DNA of 25,000 nucleotides from Prorocentrum cordatum (GCA_963575745.1 CAUYUJ010001448.1:602957-627956); one strand, 5' to 3'. Positions 1 through 10,157 are shown, counted from the stretch's first letter. The notes: a model not told the origin generated them from the letters alone. Numbers and translations are program-made.

Positions 1-150
1 CCCCTCCACCCCTCCGCCCCTCCATCTTTCTCCTCGTCTCCTCCTCCCCCTTCGAGCTTCAAGTTGGTGGCCTTTGATCCCATGGGGGTGTAGCCATCGC
101 CCCCGCCTCCCCCCCTTCCTCCTCCCCCCCCTTCCCCCTCCATCTCCCAG
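1..150. repeat. Pyrimidine-rich low-complexity stretch
   Basis: The strand shown is almost entirely C and T in 1-60 and 95-150, with short CCCCTCC and TCCTCC runs broken by a mixed segment at about 53-95. No repeat unit is strictly kept and no coding frame is convincing. It is probably the edge of a larger low-complexity block lying left of the window. Confidence 0.7.
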
Positions 151-199
151 GCAGTCAAGTGGCCTGCGCCTTCTCGAGAAGGCTCGTTTCACCTCGTGA

Positions 200-3100
200 C
201 TCGGCGGTGGCACGATGAAGCCTCGCAGTGTGTCCGATTTGATTCATACGGCCACTGGAAACATCTCTGTAGAGTTGCTTCTCAGCGTCTTGTCCAAGCG
301 CGTGGAGAGGGTTCTGAGTGCTGGGGTGTGATGCAGACTCGATTTCGCAGTGGCTCTGATTTGATGGATTCATTCGCTGAGGACACGTGCTTAGAGTAAT
401 CTCTGGTTACCTGGCAGTGCGTCACGTATCTCATGCGCCGAGTACGCCGTACAGAGTCCGATCTCATCTTGTTGTGTTCTGTATTGGTGATCTTGTCATA
501 GTATTGGTGATCTTCTCCCGATTGGCCAAGGAATGACATGATGCAGACTCGATTGCGCAGTGGTTTTGACTTGCTCGATGCAGTCACTGATGACACGTGC
601 TTAGAGTTGTGTCTGATCACCTGGTAGTGTGTCACGCATCTTACGCGCCACCTACACTGGACATATTCCGATATCACCTTGCTGTGCCCTGGCGATTTTC
701 GGTGACGTGCTCGGGTATAGTGTGAGTCTTTACCGCTTGGCCAAGGCAGGGAGGGCATGTTGCAGACTTGATTGGCATTGACTCGGACTTCACTGATGCA
801 GTCACTGATGGTGCGCTTTTAGAGTTATTTCTGCTCCATTGGACATGAAACACGCATCAAGCCGGTTGAGCACATGGGACGCAGCTCCGTATCTCTTTGT
901 GTTGTCGCGGCTGTTTCAAGTTTCCAGTGCTCGTTCTTCGATTTGGGCTTTTGCCCCGCTTGGCCAAGGCATAATATGCAGACTTGATTGTGCAGTGGCT
1001 CTCATTCGACTCATGCAGTGTCTTTGGTCACCTGGCATTGCGTCACGCATCTAATGCGTCGCGTGCGGTGAACAGATACTGATTTCATAGTGTTGTGTTC
1101 TGACTCCTTATGCGACGTTTCAGGGTGTAGTGTCGATGCTCTTTGCCCGCTTGGCCAAGGGACGACATGAGGCAGACTTGACGGCGCAGTGGCTCTGATT
1201 TGATGGATGCAGTCACTGATGACGTACCTGTATAGTTATCTTTGATATTCTGTTAATGAATCGCTGATGGCACGCGCTGCGCACACGGGATGAAGCTACT
1301 TGTCTCGTTGTGTCGTGCCTCCTATTTCATTAATGCAGTCACTGATGACGCGCTTTTATTGTTGACTTCAACCAGCCGGCAGAGCATCACGCATCTAATG
1401 AAGCGCCTACGTCGGACAGGGTCAGGCAAAAGAGCGACAGGACCAAGTCGGACAGGGACAGGTACCGTTTTGTGTTCTGGCGGTGTTGCGCGGAGTTCAG
1501 AGGTATAGTGTTGGCGCTCTTTTGCTGCTTGGCCAATGCGTGACGTGATGAGTGTTTCTGACTTGATTGATTGACACGTGCTTTGAGTTGTCTCTGATCA
1601 CCAGGCAGTGCATCACGCATCTAATGCACCGCGTACGGTGAACAGACACCGATCTTACCTTGTTGCGTTCTGACGATTCGAGGCGGAGTTCAGTGACCTG
1701 GCGTTGGTGTTCTTCTCCCGCTTGGCCAAGGCATGACATGATGCAGACTTGCTTGCGCAGAGGCTCTGACTTGATGTATTCAGTCACTGAGGACGCACGC
1801 TTAATTAGAGTTGTCTCTGATCACCAGCGCGTGCAGTGGACAGAGACCGACATCTTGTCGTGTTCTGACGATTTTTGCGACGTTCAATGGTACAATGTTG
1901 GTGCTCTACTCCCGCGTGGCCAATCCAATACACGACATAGTGCAGACTTGATTGCACAGTGGATCTTACTTGATTGATGCAGTCACTGAGGACACGTGCT
2001 TCGAGTTGCCTCTGTTCGCCAAGCAGTGCATCACGCATCCTACGCGCCGCGTGCGGCGAACAGAGATCGAGATCGTCTTTTTGTGTTGTGACGATTTTGG
2101 GCGGAGCTCAATCATACAGTGTTGGTGCTCTTCTCTCGCTTGGCCAAGGGCATGGCATGATGCAGACTTGCTTGCGCAGAGGCTCTGACTTGATGTAGTC
2201 AGTCACTCAGGACGCATGCTTTATTAGAGTTGTCTCTGGTCACCAGCGCGTGCAGTGGACAGAGACCGACATCTTGTCGTGTTATAACGTTTTGTGCCAC
2301 GCTCAATGGTATAATGTTGATGCTCTTCTCCCGCGTGGCCAATACACGACATAGTGTAGACTTGATTGCGCCGTGGATCTGATTTGGTGGATGCAGTCAC
2401 TGGGGACGCACGCTTCATTAGAGTTGTCCCTGATCACCAGGCGATGCATCGCTCATCTAATGCGCCGTTTGCAGCGAAGGTGGGCCGATAGCGTGGTGGA
2501 TTCTGACGTTTTTCGGGGAGGTTGGATGGTATAGGGTTGACGCCCTTCTCCCGATTGGCCAAGGCATGGCATGAACCAGACTTGATTGCGCAATGACTCT
2601 GATTTGAGTGACACAGTCAGTGAGGACACGTGTTTGGAGTTGTCTCTGATCACCAGGCAGTGCGTCACGCACCTCATGCACCGCGTGCAGTGGATAGGGA
2701 CTGATTTTACCATGATACGTTTTGAGGAAAATTTTAATGGTTGAGGGTTTGTGCTTCTCTCCTGCTTGGCCAAGACATGACACAATGCAGACTGGAGTAA
2801 GCAGTGGCTTCGACTTGATTGACGCAGTACTGTTGACGCGTGCTTATAGGTGTCTCTGGTGACCAGGCATTTCAGTCATCACGCATCCAATGCACCGCGT
2901 ACGGTAACCATGGGCCGATCTCATCTTGTTGTGTTCTGACAATTTCGGCGAAGTGCAAGGGTATAGTGGTGGTGCTCTTCTCCCGATTGACCGAGACTTG
3001 ACATGCTGCAGACTTGAGTGCGCAGTGGCTCTGGCCTGATTGATGCATCATTCACTGAGGATACGTGCTTTGACTTGTTCTGTTCAGCAGAAAATGAGTG

Positions 3101-3970
3101 CCTCACTCGATCAATGCGCAGCGTGCAGTGGACAGATACTGGTATATTCTTGTGCTCTGATGGTGTTAAGCGAAGTTTGATGTCATAATGTTTGTGCTCT
3201 TCTTGTTCTGAGCCAAGGTGTGACATGATGCAGACTTGAGTGCGCATTTCTCTGGCTTGATTGATGCAGTCACTTAGGACACGTGCTTAGAGTTGTCTCT
3301 GGTTACCAGGAAATTCATTACGAATCCAATGCAGCGTTTGCGGCTGACAGAAACCAGTAGCTTCCCGATTTCTTATTGTGCTCTGACCTTCTTGAGAAAG
3401 GTTCAATTGTTAAGGGTTGGTGCTACTCTCCCGCTTGGCAAATGCATGACGTGATGCAGACTGATTGATGCAGTCACTGAGGACACGTGCTTAGAATAGT
3501 CGCTGAGTGTCTCTGGTTCGATTGATGCAGTCGCTGAGGACACGCTTTCAGAGTTGCCGCCCCATCCCCTGGCGACGAAGCACTGTTTCTTGTGGCTTTT
3601 TGTCTTCCAGTCTTGATTGCACAGTGGCTCTAATTATATTCACGTGTCGCCGAGGTCACGTGTTTAGAGCTATCCCGGATCACCTGTCAATGCATGATGC
3701 ATCTTGTGCGGCGTGTACTCTGGACAGAGACCCGCTGGCTTGGTGAGTTTCCACAATATCATGCAGTGTTCAAGGGTACGGGATCTAGAATTGGTGCCCT
3801 TCCACGGTTTAGCTAAGGCAAGGTATGGCATGATGCAGTGATTGATGACGCGCTTGGAGAGTTGCGCTGATCCCTTGGCATTGGATCACTCATCCAACGC
3901 GCTAAGAATACGGCACGAAACGCCGTATCTCATTCTGTCGTGGCGGCGTTTTCGAGTGTCTAGTGTTTTT
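200..3970. repeat. Diverged tandem satellite, unit about 190-225 bp
   Basis: About 17 diverged head-to-tail copies can be followed by eye. In order, a unit holds: TTGGCCAAGG, a GATGCAGACTTGATTGCGCA box, GATGCAGTCACTGA, GGACACGTGCTTAGAG, TCTCTGATCACCAGG, a CATCACGCATCTAATGCGCC box, TTGTTGTGTTCTGAC, then GGTATAGTGTTGGTGCTCTT. Perfect TTGGCCAA octamers start at 522, 737, 960, 1151, 1529, 1722, 2140, 2555 and 2766; their spacings are about 191-223 or twice that. Copies become more diverged after 2900, and the end copies are partial. Short open frames on the minus strand repeat from unit to unit because the unit repeats. Frequent stops and indels between copies argue against a protein-coding array. 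I do not recognise the family. Confidence 0.9.
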
Positions 3971-3984
3971 TTCCAACCATCCTG

Positions 3985-4080
3985 TGGTGTTGGGTCCTCG
4001 TTCTGAAGAGGCAGCGCCCCGTGTCTCATCCTCTCCTTCTTCCTCCTCCCCCTCCTTCCTCCTCCTATCCGTTGAGGCTG
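3985..4080. repeat. TCC-rich low-complexity tract
   Basis: After the satellite ends, the strand becomes a run of TCC, CTT and TCCTCCTCCC words. It resembles the later TCC tracts at 4330-4675, 7845-7960 and 16378-16480. No gene is supported. Confidence 0.7.
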
Positions 4081-4127
4081 AAGGGACATGGATGTCTGAA
4101 CGCCGCTGGCATGGTGGTACAGTGCCG

Positions 4128-4167
4128 TTTTTAATACATGCTCCGCGTGCGGATCATGTATTAAAAA
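4128..4167. repeat. 40-bp near-perfect palindrome (hairpin)
   Basis: The left arm 4128-4146 (TTTTTAATACATGCTCCGC) pairs with the right arm 4149-4167 (GCGGATCATGTATTAAAAA). There is one mismatch in 19 bp and a 2-nt GT centre. The sequence sits between a TCC tract and an AT-rich stretch. It could be a relic of a terminal inverted repeat element, a terminator-like stem, or a cruciform-forming site. The sequence alone does not decide between these. Confidence 0.85.
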
Positions 4168-4262
4168 GCAGGGATTTAGTATTAAAAAAGGATGCGTTCA
4201 TGCGTGAATGTATTCATAAATGGGTCATGTGTAAAAATAACATTTTTTAAAACATCCCATGA
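4168..4262. other. AT-rich stretch beside the palindrome
   Basis: This short AT-rich stretch contains several A and T runs and a small repeat of ATGCGTTCATGCGTGAATG type. It contrasts sharply with the GC-rich microsatellites on its right. No function is evident. Confidence 0.5.
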
Positions 4263-4329
4263 ATTAACAACTGCCCTGTCGTAAGAACCTCAGCTTGGGA
4301 AAGGGTGCCCTTTCCGCGCTGGAGTGCTC

Positions 4330-4675
4330 CCGTCCTCCTCCTCCTTCTCCTCACTCTCCTTCGCCGCGTCCTGCCCCTCGTCGTCCTCCTCCTCCCTCTC
4401 CTGCTCCTCCTCCTCCTCCTCCTCCTCCTCCTCCTCCTCCTCCTCCTCCTCATCGTCCTCCTGGGCCTCATCCTCATCGTCTCCCTCCTCCTCCTCCTCC
4501 TCGTCCTCTCGTCCTTCTCGTCCAACCTCCTTCTCCTCCTCCTCCTCCTCCTCCTCCTCCTCCTCCCCATCCTCATCGTCCTCCTCGGCCTCCTCCTCAT
4601 CCTCGTCCTCTTCCTCCTCCTCCTCCCCCTCCTCCTCCTCGTCCTCTCGTCCTCCTCGTCCTTCCCCTTCGCCCC
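4330..4675. repeat. (TCC)n imperfect trinucleotide tract
   Basis: About 350 bp are built from TCC/CTC triplets with scattered TCG and TCA variants. Frames on both strands lack stops and read as poly-Pro, Ser, Leu or Arg, which is what a trinucleotide tract gives. This is not evidence of coding. Confidence 0.95.
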
Positions 4676-4763
4676 TCGCTCTACAGCCTGCAGGCGGCGA
4701 GCCTGTGCCCGAGTTCTCGTGCTACTTCAGGTCCACCTGCGCCCTGCAGCGGCCAGGCTGGCA

Positions 4764-4767
<4 letters not shown>

Positions 4768-4804
<37 letters not shown>

Positions 4805-4806
4805 TG

Positions 4807-4842
<36 letters not shown>

Positions 4843-4910
4843 GCTTCGTCATCCTCGTCGCCGCCGCCGCCGCCGTCATCGTCGTCGTCGTCGTCGTCGT
4901 GGTCGTCGTC
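4768..4910. repeat. (TCG)n tract
   Basis: Almost pure TCG triplets begin after a short unique spacer (4680-4767) and include a small (GCC)n island around 4859-4875. The tract passes directly into (TTG)n at 4911 with no spacer and no change of phase, so the junction is a single repeated C-to-T difference. Confidence 0.95.
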
Positions 4911-4933
4911 GTTGTTGTTGTTGTTGTTGTTGC

Positions 4934-4977
<44 letters not shown>

Positions 4978-5032
4978 TTGTTGTTGTCTTTGTTGTTGTT
5001 GTTATTGTTGCTGTTGCTGTTGTTGTGGTGGT
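4911..5032. repeat. (TTG)n tract
   Basis: TTG triplets continue in phase from the TCG tract, with occasional TGC and TTT variants. They end at a small stem (GGTGGT / ACCACC) around 5029-5044. The opposite strand reads as poly-Gln, Asn or Thr, depending on frame. Confidence 0.95.
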
Positions 5033-5039
5033 AACAACA

Positions 5040-5165
5040 CCACCTGGAGGCCCCATCGAACCCCAGCGTTCCCACGGGGGGTAGGAACCCTTGCTGGAGG
5101 CCCCATGGGCGGGGGGGGGCAACGGGCAACGGGCAACGGGAGACGCCCGGTGCCACCGCAGCCTA
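5040..5165. repeat. G-rich module with CTGGAGGCCCC and CAACGGG repeats
   Basis: TGGAGGCCCCAT occurs at 5045 and again at 5095, which indicates a 50-bp duplication. A nine-G run and three GGGCAACGGG-type words follow at about 5107-5140. The order (trinucleotide tract, CTGGAGGCCCC, G run, CAACGGGC words) recurs as its reverse complement at 8831-8911. Confidence 0.75.
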
Positions 5166-5254
5166 CGCAGTCGGAAGCACTGCGTATACTCGACTCAGGT
5201 TTCTCCCGGAACAAGCATGATCGCTCCGCAGAGGCTCCCATCCACGGGCACCTT

Positions 5255-7165
5255 AGCATGGCATGTTTATTCAGGAATCCTGAGTCAGGAACCTTTTTTA
5301 AAAGGAATCCATAACAAGGGATCTTTGAGGATAAATCTTTATTCAGGAATCTTGCATACGCAATCGTAACCACGATATAATTACTATGCAATCTTTACGC
5401 AAGAGTCCTTAATAAGGAGTCTTTATGAAGGAATCCGAGATAAGCAGTTACTATGGAATCCTGCGCGAGGACCCTTGCACATCGATTCCCCCGTAAGGAA
5501 TGTTTACTAAATCTTCCTTAGTAAGGAATCTTCATTCCGGAGCCATTCGTACGGAACGTTTAATAGAAAAAGAACCTTGATAGAGAGTGTGTAGTAAGGA
5601 AACCTCAGTAAATAATCTTCGTTAACGAATCCTGGGTAAAATCCTCGTGATTTGAAATCCCATGTAAGGAATATGTTCAACGGGGTTGTCAATGAGGAAC
5701 TCTTGTAAGGAACCCACAGTCAGGAGTGTTCACGAATGACTCCTTAGTAAGGAATCTCTCCTAAGGGATCCATAGTAAGGAATATGTAGTCAGAAGTCCT
5801 CGGTAAGAGACCTGTACTCAGGAAGCCTTTTGTAATAAAGTGTTATTCGGGGGTCCTTTTATAAAGCGTCCTTACCAAGGAATATTTCCTAAGGAATCTG
5901 TATTAAGGTATCATGGAAATGAATCTTGACGGAGGATTCCTAAACAAGGAATCTTTATTCAGGGATCCAGAATGCGGAACCTTTAGCAAGGAAGCTTCAA
6001 TAACGAGTTTTTATTAAGGGATATTGTGTGAGGTGTTTGTACTAAGCAGTCCTCAGTGAGGAGTCTGTATTACGGAATCCTCAGTAAAGATTCTTCATCC
6101 AGGAATCCGCAATAATCATCTCTCATACGGGGTCCTATGTAAGCAATATGTACCCAGGGATGGTCAGTGAGGGACTTTCAGGGAGTCTTTAGTAAGGAAG
6201 GGGCCTTTACTAAGGAATCATTAGCAAGGCATACCCTTGAAGGGGTTCTTAGTCAGGAGCGTTTCCCGAGGAATCTTCGGTAAGGAATCTATACCAAGGA
6301 ATCATCAACCAGAAATCGCTGCTCAAGAATCCATAGTATGGCATCTTGGGTCAGGAATCGTATGCCAATAATATGTATGAACATGTTATTACTATGGAAT
6401 ACTGATCTAATCAAGGATTCATCGGGATAATATGTTCTCAGGAATCCTTCGTGAGGAACCTTTACTCAATAATCCTCGACAAGGAAGGTTTATTCGGGAA
6501 TCCTTCGTACGGAATGTGTACCAACGAATATTCAGCAAGGTGTCTGTATTGAGGGGTCCTCAGTATGGAGTCTTCGCTAAGGAATCTGTATTAAAGAGCC
6601 TTTAAGGATACATTCCATGTAAGGTCTTTATTATGAAATATGAACTACGGAGTCCGTACAGAAGGAATCTCCACGAATAAGTTCTAAATCAGGACGCTGC
6701 ACTGGTGACCCCTTAGTACATAATACATTCCAAGGAATCCTTAGCCAGGAATCCTCATTAAACCATCCTCGGTACGGAGTTTCCATCCAGAAATCCTTGG
6801 TCAGATCTGTATAAAAGGAATCCACAACCAGGGATCTGTACTAAGGGGTCGTTAGCACGGAATCTGTATTCAGGACCCCCCCCAGTAAATAATATTTTCG
6901 GAGGGATCCTTGGGGAGGAATCTTTACTCAGGAATCCATAGGAAGGAACCTTTTACCAAGAAGTCCTTAGTAAGGAGGCTTTTAGCATGAATCCTTAATA
7001 AGCAGCCCTATCTTGAGGAATCCTTAGTACAGCAAGCTTTTCCATTTAATTCTCGGTAAGGAATCTTCACTCAGGAGCCCTCAGTAAGATATCTTGACTC
7101 AGGATTCCTCAGTAAGAAATACTTATTTCGAAATACCGAGCAAAAACTCCTTACCAAGGATTCCA
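5255..7165. repeat. Degenerate 15-16 bp minisatellite (AAGGAATC core)
   Basis: For about 1.9 kb the word AAGGAATC, or a one- or two-base variant, recurs roughly every 15-16 bp. It is usually followed by TTTA, CTTAGT or CATAGT. On unit length this is on the order of 120 copies. The core with its flank (AAGGAATCCTT) is nearly self-complementary. Copies are strongly diverged and vary in length, so minus-strand open frames of about 60 codons inside it are chance. The array resembles the one at 8150-8755. Confidence 0.9.
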
Positions 7166-7169
7166 AGCT

Positions 7170-7405
7170 CAGGATGGCCCCTAGGGAACCCCAAGCTGGC
7201 TCAAGAGGGCCCCGGGAAAGGGCCCATGACGTTCAGAGGCCTTCGGGGGCGCAAGACGGCCACATGAGACCCCCAAGACGGCCAAGAAGGCCCCAAGACG
7301 GCCCAAGAGAATCCAACGACGGTCCTAGGGGGCCCCGAGAGGGCCCCAACGGATTCCCAAGACTGCCCCACAAAAGTCCAGGACAGCCTCGATACGGCCC
7401 AAACG
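7170..7405. repeat. GACGGCC / AAGAGGGCCCC short repeats, left block
   Basis: CCAAGACGGCC-type words recur every 11-16 bp. A related block lies at 7995-8130, on the other side of the CAT/TCC core. The open frame at 7174-7539 comes from the repeat and has no recognisable domain. Confidence 0.8.
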
Positions 7406-7479
7406 AGCTCCGTGAGCGCGCCTCAACAACTGGGAAAAAAGGGGTTGTCCTGCCCCCCTTTCTTACACCCCCGTCACAA

Positions 7480-7825
7480 GCATCTCCATCATCATCACCA
7501 TCACCACCACCAGCACCATCAGACAAATCATCAGCATGATTGTCATGACCATCATCATCATCATAAACATCATCATCGTCGCCATAATTTGCAGTATAAT
7601 CACCATTGCCATCATCATCGCCATCTTCACCTTTTGCACCATCACCATCATCACCACTATCATCACAATCGTGATCATCATCATGACCATCGTCACCGTC
7701 GCCGTCGTCATCATCATAACCGCCGCCATCCTCAGTATTACGTTAGGAGTCGAAATCGTCGCAATCATCATCCTTGCCGCCATAGTCATTAACATCCTCA
7801 TTTTCACCAGCATCAGAATCCATCC
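7480..7825. repeat. (CAT)n imperfect trinucleotide tract
   Basis: CAT/ATC triplets with CAC, CGT and GCC variants run for about 345 bp. This is the reverse-complement class of the GAT tract at 17931-21085. Several frames are open at once (poly-His, poly-Ile, and poly-Met on the other strand), so no gene is called. Confidence 0.95.
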
Positions 7826-7844
7826 CCGTCCCCCCAGTAATTTT

Positions 7845-7965
7845 CCTCCTCCTCATCAGCATCATCATCTTCACCTCCTCCTCCTCCTCCTCCTCCTCCT
7901 CCCCCTCCTCTTCTTTCTCTCCACCTCCTCCTCATGTCCTTCACCTCCTCATCCTTGTCCTCATT
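7845..7965. repeat. (TCC)n tract
   Basis: A TCC-rich stretch lies next to the CAT tract and ends at a GC-rich segment with CGCGCACGCGCG around 7979-7990. Confidence 0.9.
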
Positions 7966-7994
7966 TCCCCGGGGGCGACGCGCACGCGCGAGAA

Positions 7995-8130
7995 AGGCCA
8001 CGACGGACCTACTATGGCTTCACAGAACCTTTCGATGGCCCAAAACGACCACTCCAGACTCTCCAGACGGCCAAGAGGGCCCAAGACGGCCCATGTCAGC
8101 CCTTCAGATCCAAGCTTGCTGCAAGGCCTT
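7995..8130. repeat. GACGGCC / AAGAGGGCCC repeats, right block
   Basis: This block contains CCAGACGGCCAAGAGGGCCC and AAGACGGCCC, matching the words of the left block at 7170-7405. The pair brackets the CAT/TCC core. Confidence 0.75.
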
Positions 8131-8149
8131 TTGGTTCTCACCTTGTCAG

Positions 8150-8755
8150 CCTTATCAAGTGATCCTGAGGAGTCCAGAGGATCCTTCAGGCTTCCTCGGA
8201 AACGGGAGGACTCATGCGGAGCCTCGAGGAGTCCACCAGAACACCTACAGGATTCCTGCGGAATCCTAAGGAATCCTGGTGCAGCCTGAGGAGTCCTGAG
8301 CGTCCCTGAGGAAACCCTAAGGATTCGAACCCGAAGGACTCCAGACGGATCCTGAGGAGCCCTGAGGAACCTTGAGGATTTCCCAGATACCCTGAGGAAT
8401 GCTGAGGATCCTTGGGGTACCCATAGGAGTCGTCAGGAATCCGGGGGAAGCCTGAAGAGGAATCCCCGGGAACCCCGAGGAACCCTGACAAAACTTGGGA
8501 GGGGGGCGAGGAATTCTGAGGATCTCTGATCCTGAGGAGCCCTGGGAAATCCCAAGGAATCGTGAGGCTCTCCCAGGAAACCTGGGGAATCTTGAAAACC
8601 CCTGAGGAGCCCAGGAACCCTCAAGGTCCCGGATGAATTCTTGGGAATCCAGGGGATATTTGAGGATCCCTGAGGCACCCTGAGAAAATCTTGAGATTTT
8701 TTTTGGGTTCCTGAGGATCCCATCAGGAATCTTCGAGAATTATCAGGAGTCCCAA
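8150..8755. repeat. 15-bp minisatellite (AGGAATCCTGAGG)
   Basis: GATCCTGAGGA, GAATCCTGAGGA and GAACCTTGAGGA variants recur about every 15 bp for 600 bp. Read on the minus strand, paired units give a loose 10-residue periodicity (SSGFPRIPDD, SYGYPKDPQH, SSGYLGNPQG). It is split over two frames (8186-8491 and 8433-8723). The period of 15 is a multiple of three, so this can arise without selection. I treat it as non-coding. Confidence 0.9.
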
Positions 8756-8830
8756 GTTGTTTTGTTTTTTTATATAAAAATAATATATATAAAAAAGTAA
8801 AAAATTATTATTATTATATATATATGTATA
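8756..8830. other. AT-rich run
   Basis: This is about 75 bp of almost pure A and T, with TATATA and ATTATT words, between a GC-rich minisatellite and a GC-rich hairpin. No function can be assigned. Confidence 0.8.
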
Positions 8831-8882
8831 CGGGCGGTGAGCAACGGAAGGCCCGCAGGGGCCCTCCGTTGCTCGCTGCCCG
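8831..8882. repeat. 24-bp-stem hairpin
   Basis: The arms are 8831-8854 and 8859-8882, with a 4-nt GCAG loop. They match at 21 of 24 positions. In a plus-strand RNA two of the three differences would be G.U pairs. The arm core is GAGCAACGGA. The hairpin is followed by a C run and GGGGCCTCCAG, the inverse of the module at 5040-5165. Confidence 0.85.
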
Positions 8883-8910
8883 TTGGTATTCCCCCCCCCA
8901 GGGGCCTCCA

Positions 8911-8943
8911 GTTGTTGCTGCTATTGCTGTTGCTGTTGCTGTT

Positions 8944-8986
<43 letters not shown>

Positions 8987-8990
8987 CTGT

Positions 8991-9043
<53 letters not shown>

Positions 9044-9089
9044 CTGCTGCTGGTGGTGGTGTTGTTGTTGTTGTTGATGTTGTTGTTGG

Positions 9090-9152
<63 letters not shown>
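8911..9152. repeat. (TTG/TGC)n tract
   Basis: The tract starts as TTGCTG hexamers and ends as pure TTG. It directly precedes the first A module at 9153. Minus-strand frames read as poly-Gln, Thr or Asn and are not called as genes. Confidence 0.95.
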
Positions 9153-9153
<1 letters not shown>

Positions 9154-10132
9154 GAGTTCTCATTTCTGAAGAATTGTTGATCCCCCCCCACCGGTGCATA
9201 CTGTTTTTTCTCAATCAAAGTGTGCCCCTCGACGCTCGCACCCTGTTTTTTGACAGGGAAAGTCTTCCTGCTCAAACTGGGCCCCTGGCCTCCGAGTTAC
9301 AACAACAACGGCTCCCGCCTGAGACTTCCTTACAATTTAGCCAGGACCCCCGTTCCCGCCCGAGACTTCCTTTCATTTTATTCAGGAGCCGCGCTCTCGC
9401 TTGGGACTTCCTTACAATTTATTCAGGAACCGCTCTCCCGGCGCTGTGGAGTCGCGCTCTCGCTGGAGGTTTGCCTGCAACTTACTGATTTCGAATAATG
9501 GCCTTGCGTTGGCATTTCCTGCAATTTGCCCAAGCGCCGCGCTCCCGACACCCTGGCACCCAGGAGTCGCGCCCGTTGTGGCCCCATGTGCGTGCCCTTC
9601 GTGGCCCTGCTGTCGCCATTTGTGTCTCCCTCACTGTCCTACGTGGCCCAGTTGCTACCCTCAGTGGCCCCATAGTTGCCTTCTGTGGCCCCGCATTATT
9701 TGCACTTCGTGTCCCCCGCTCGTTCGCGCTCTTCGTGGCCCCATACGCATTCCCTTCGTGTCCCCGCTGTCGCCCTTCGTGGCCTACTTCGTGCCCTTCG
9801 TGACCCTGCTGTCGTTCTCTCTCGCTCTCGCTTTCGCTCGTCGTCGACGTCGTCGTCGTCGTCGTCGTCGTTATCGTCGTCGTCGCGGTCGGTCCCCTGT
9901 CCGTCCCTCTTGGGGTCGGGTCGACGGTCCGCGGCCGCCCCGCCGATCAGCGCTGCCGCTGGCCAGGCCGACGGTCCGCGGCCGCCCCGCCGCTTGCGGG
10001 GGCCCGGCCTGCAGGGAAGAAAGGTATACCCCCCAAAAGGGGTTCGATCGAAGACGAAGAGGGCGGGTATCGAGGGTTTGGGAAATACGCATTATTGGAC
10101 ACTCGAGCATATAAGGGCGAACAGTCTTAAAA
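9153..10132 (+). repeat. Compound repeat family, copy 1 (A to E)
   Basis: The parts, in order, are as follows. Module A (about 9153-9285) contains TCATTTCTGAAGAAT, GTTGATCCCCCC, CCGGTGCA, CTCGCACCCTGTTTTTT and CAGGGAAAGTCTTC. Module B (about 9300-9485) is a ~42-bp repeat of type CGCGCTCTCGCTTGGGACTT. A CTTCGTGGCCCC-type segment follows (about 9590-9830), then a TCG tract (about 9835-9890). A GC-rich part carries CGACGGTCCGCGGCCGCC twice, 47 bp apart, from 9922 and 9969. Module E (10017-10132) closes the copy. The strand is set by this order; transcription direction is unknown. Confidence 0.85.
10017..10132 (+). repeat. Module E, copy 1
   Basis: Core words are GGTATACC, CCCCAAAAGGGG, TTCGATCGAAGACGAAG, GGGCGGGTATCGAGG, TTTGGGAAATACGC and GCGAACAGTCTTAAAA. 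It runs straight into a short TTG tract. Related copies lie at 10697-10816, 13870-13990 and 15551-15675. GGTTCGATC resembles part of a polymerase III B box, but this is seen only in this copy. Confidence 0.85.
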
Positions 10133-10135
10133 TTA

Positions 10136-10157
10136 TTGTTGTTGTTTGCTGTTGTTG
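10136..10157. repeat. Short TTG tract between copies 1 and 2
   Basis: This short TTG-type run joins module E of copy 1 to module A of copy 2. Confidence 0.8.

Noticed and set aside
80-100. TGTAGCCATCG, similar to the start of the spliced leader
   Set aside because: The match is too short, lacks the TTTTGGCTCAAG half and lies in low-complexity sequence.
200-3970. CRISPR-like spaced repeats
   Set aside because: The repeat unit is about 210 bp and diverges along its full length; there are no short identical repeats with unique spacers, and the context is eukaryotic.
4247-5391. Long open frames on both strands (up to 339 codons)
   Set aside because: They are made of poly-Pro, Ser, Leu, Arg, Asn or Thr from TCC, TCG and TTG tracts that lack stops in several frames; there is no unique domain.
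10040-10056. Polymerase III B-box-like GGTTCGATC in module E
   Set aside because: It is seen in one of four copies (the others have GGTACGATC), and no matching A box was found at the right distance, so no tRNA or SINE promoter is called.
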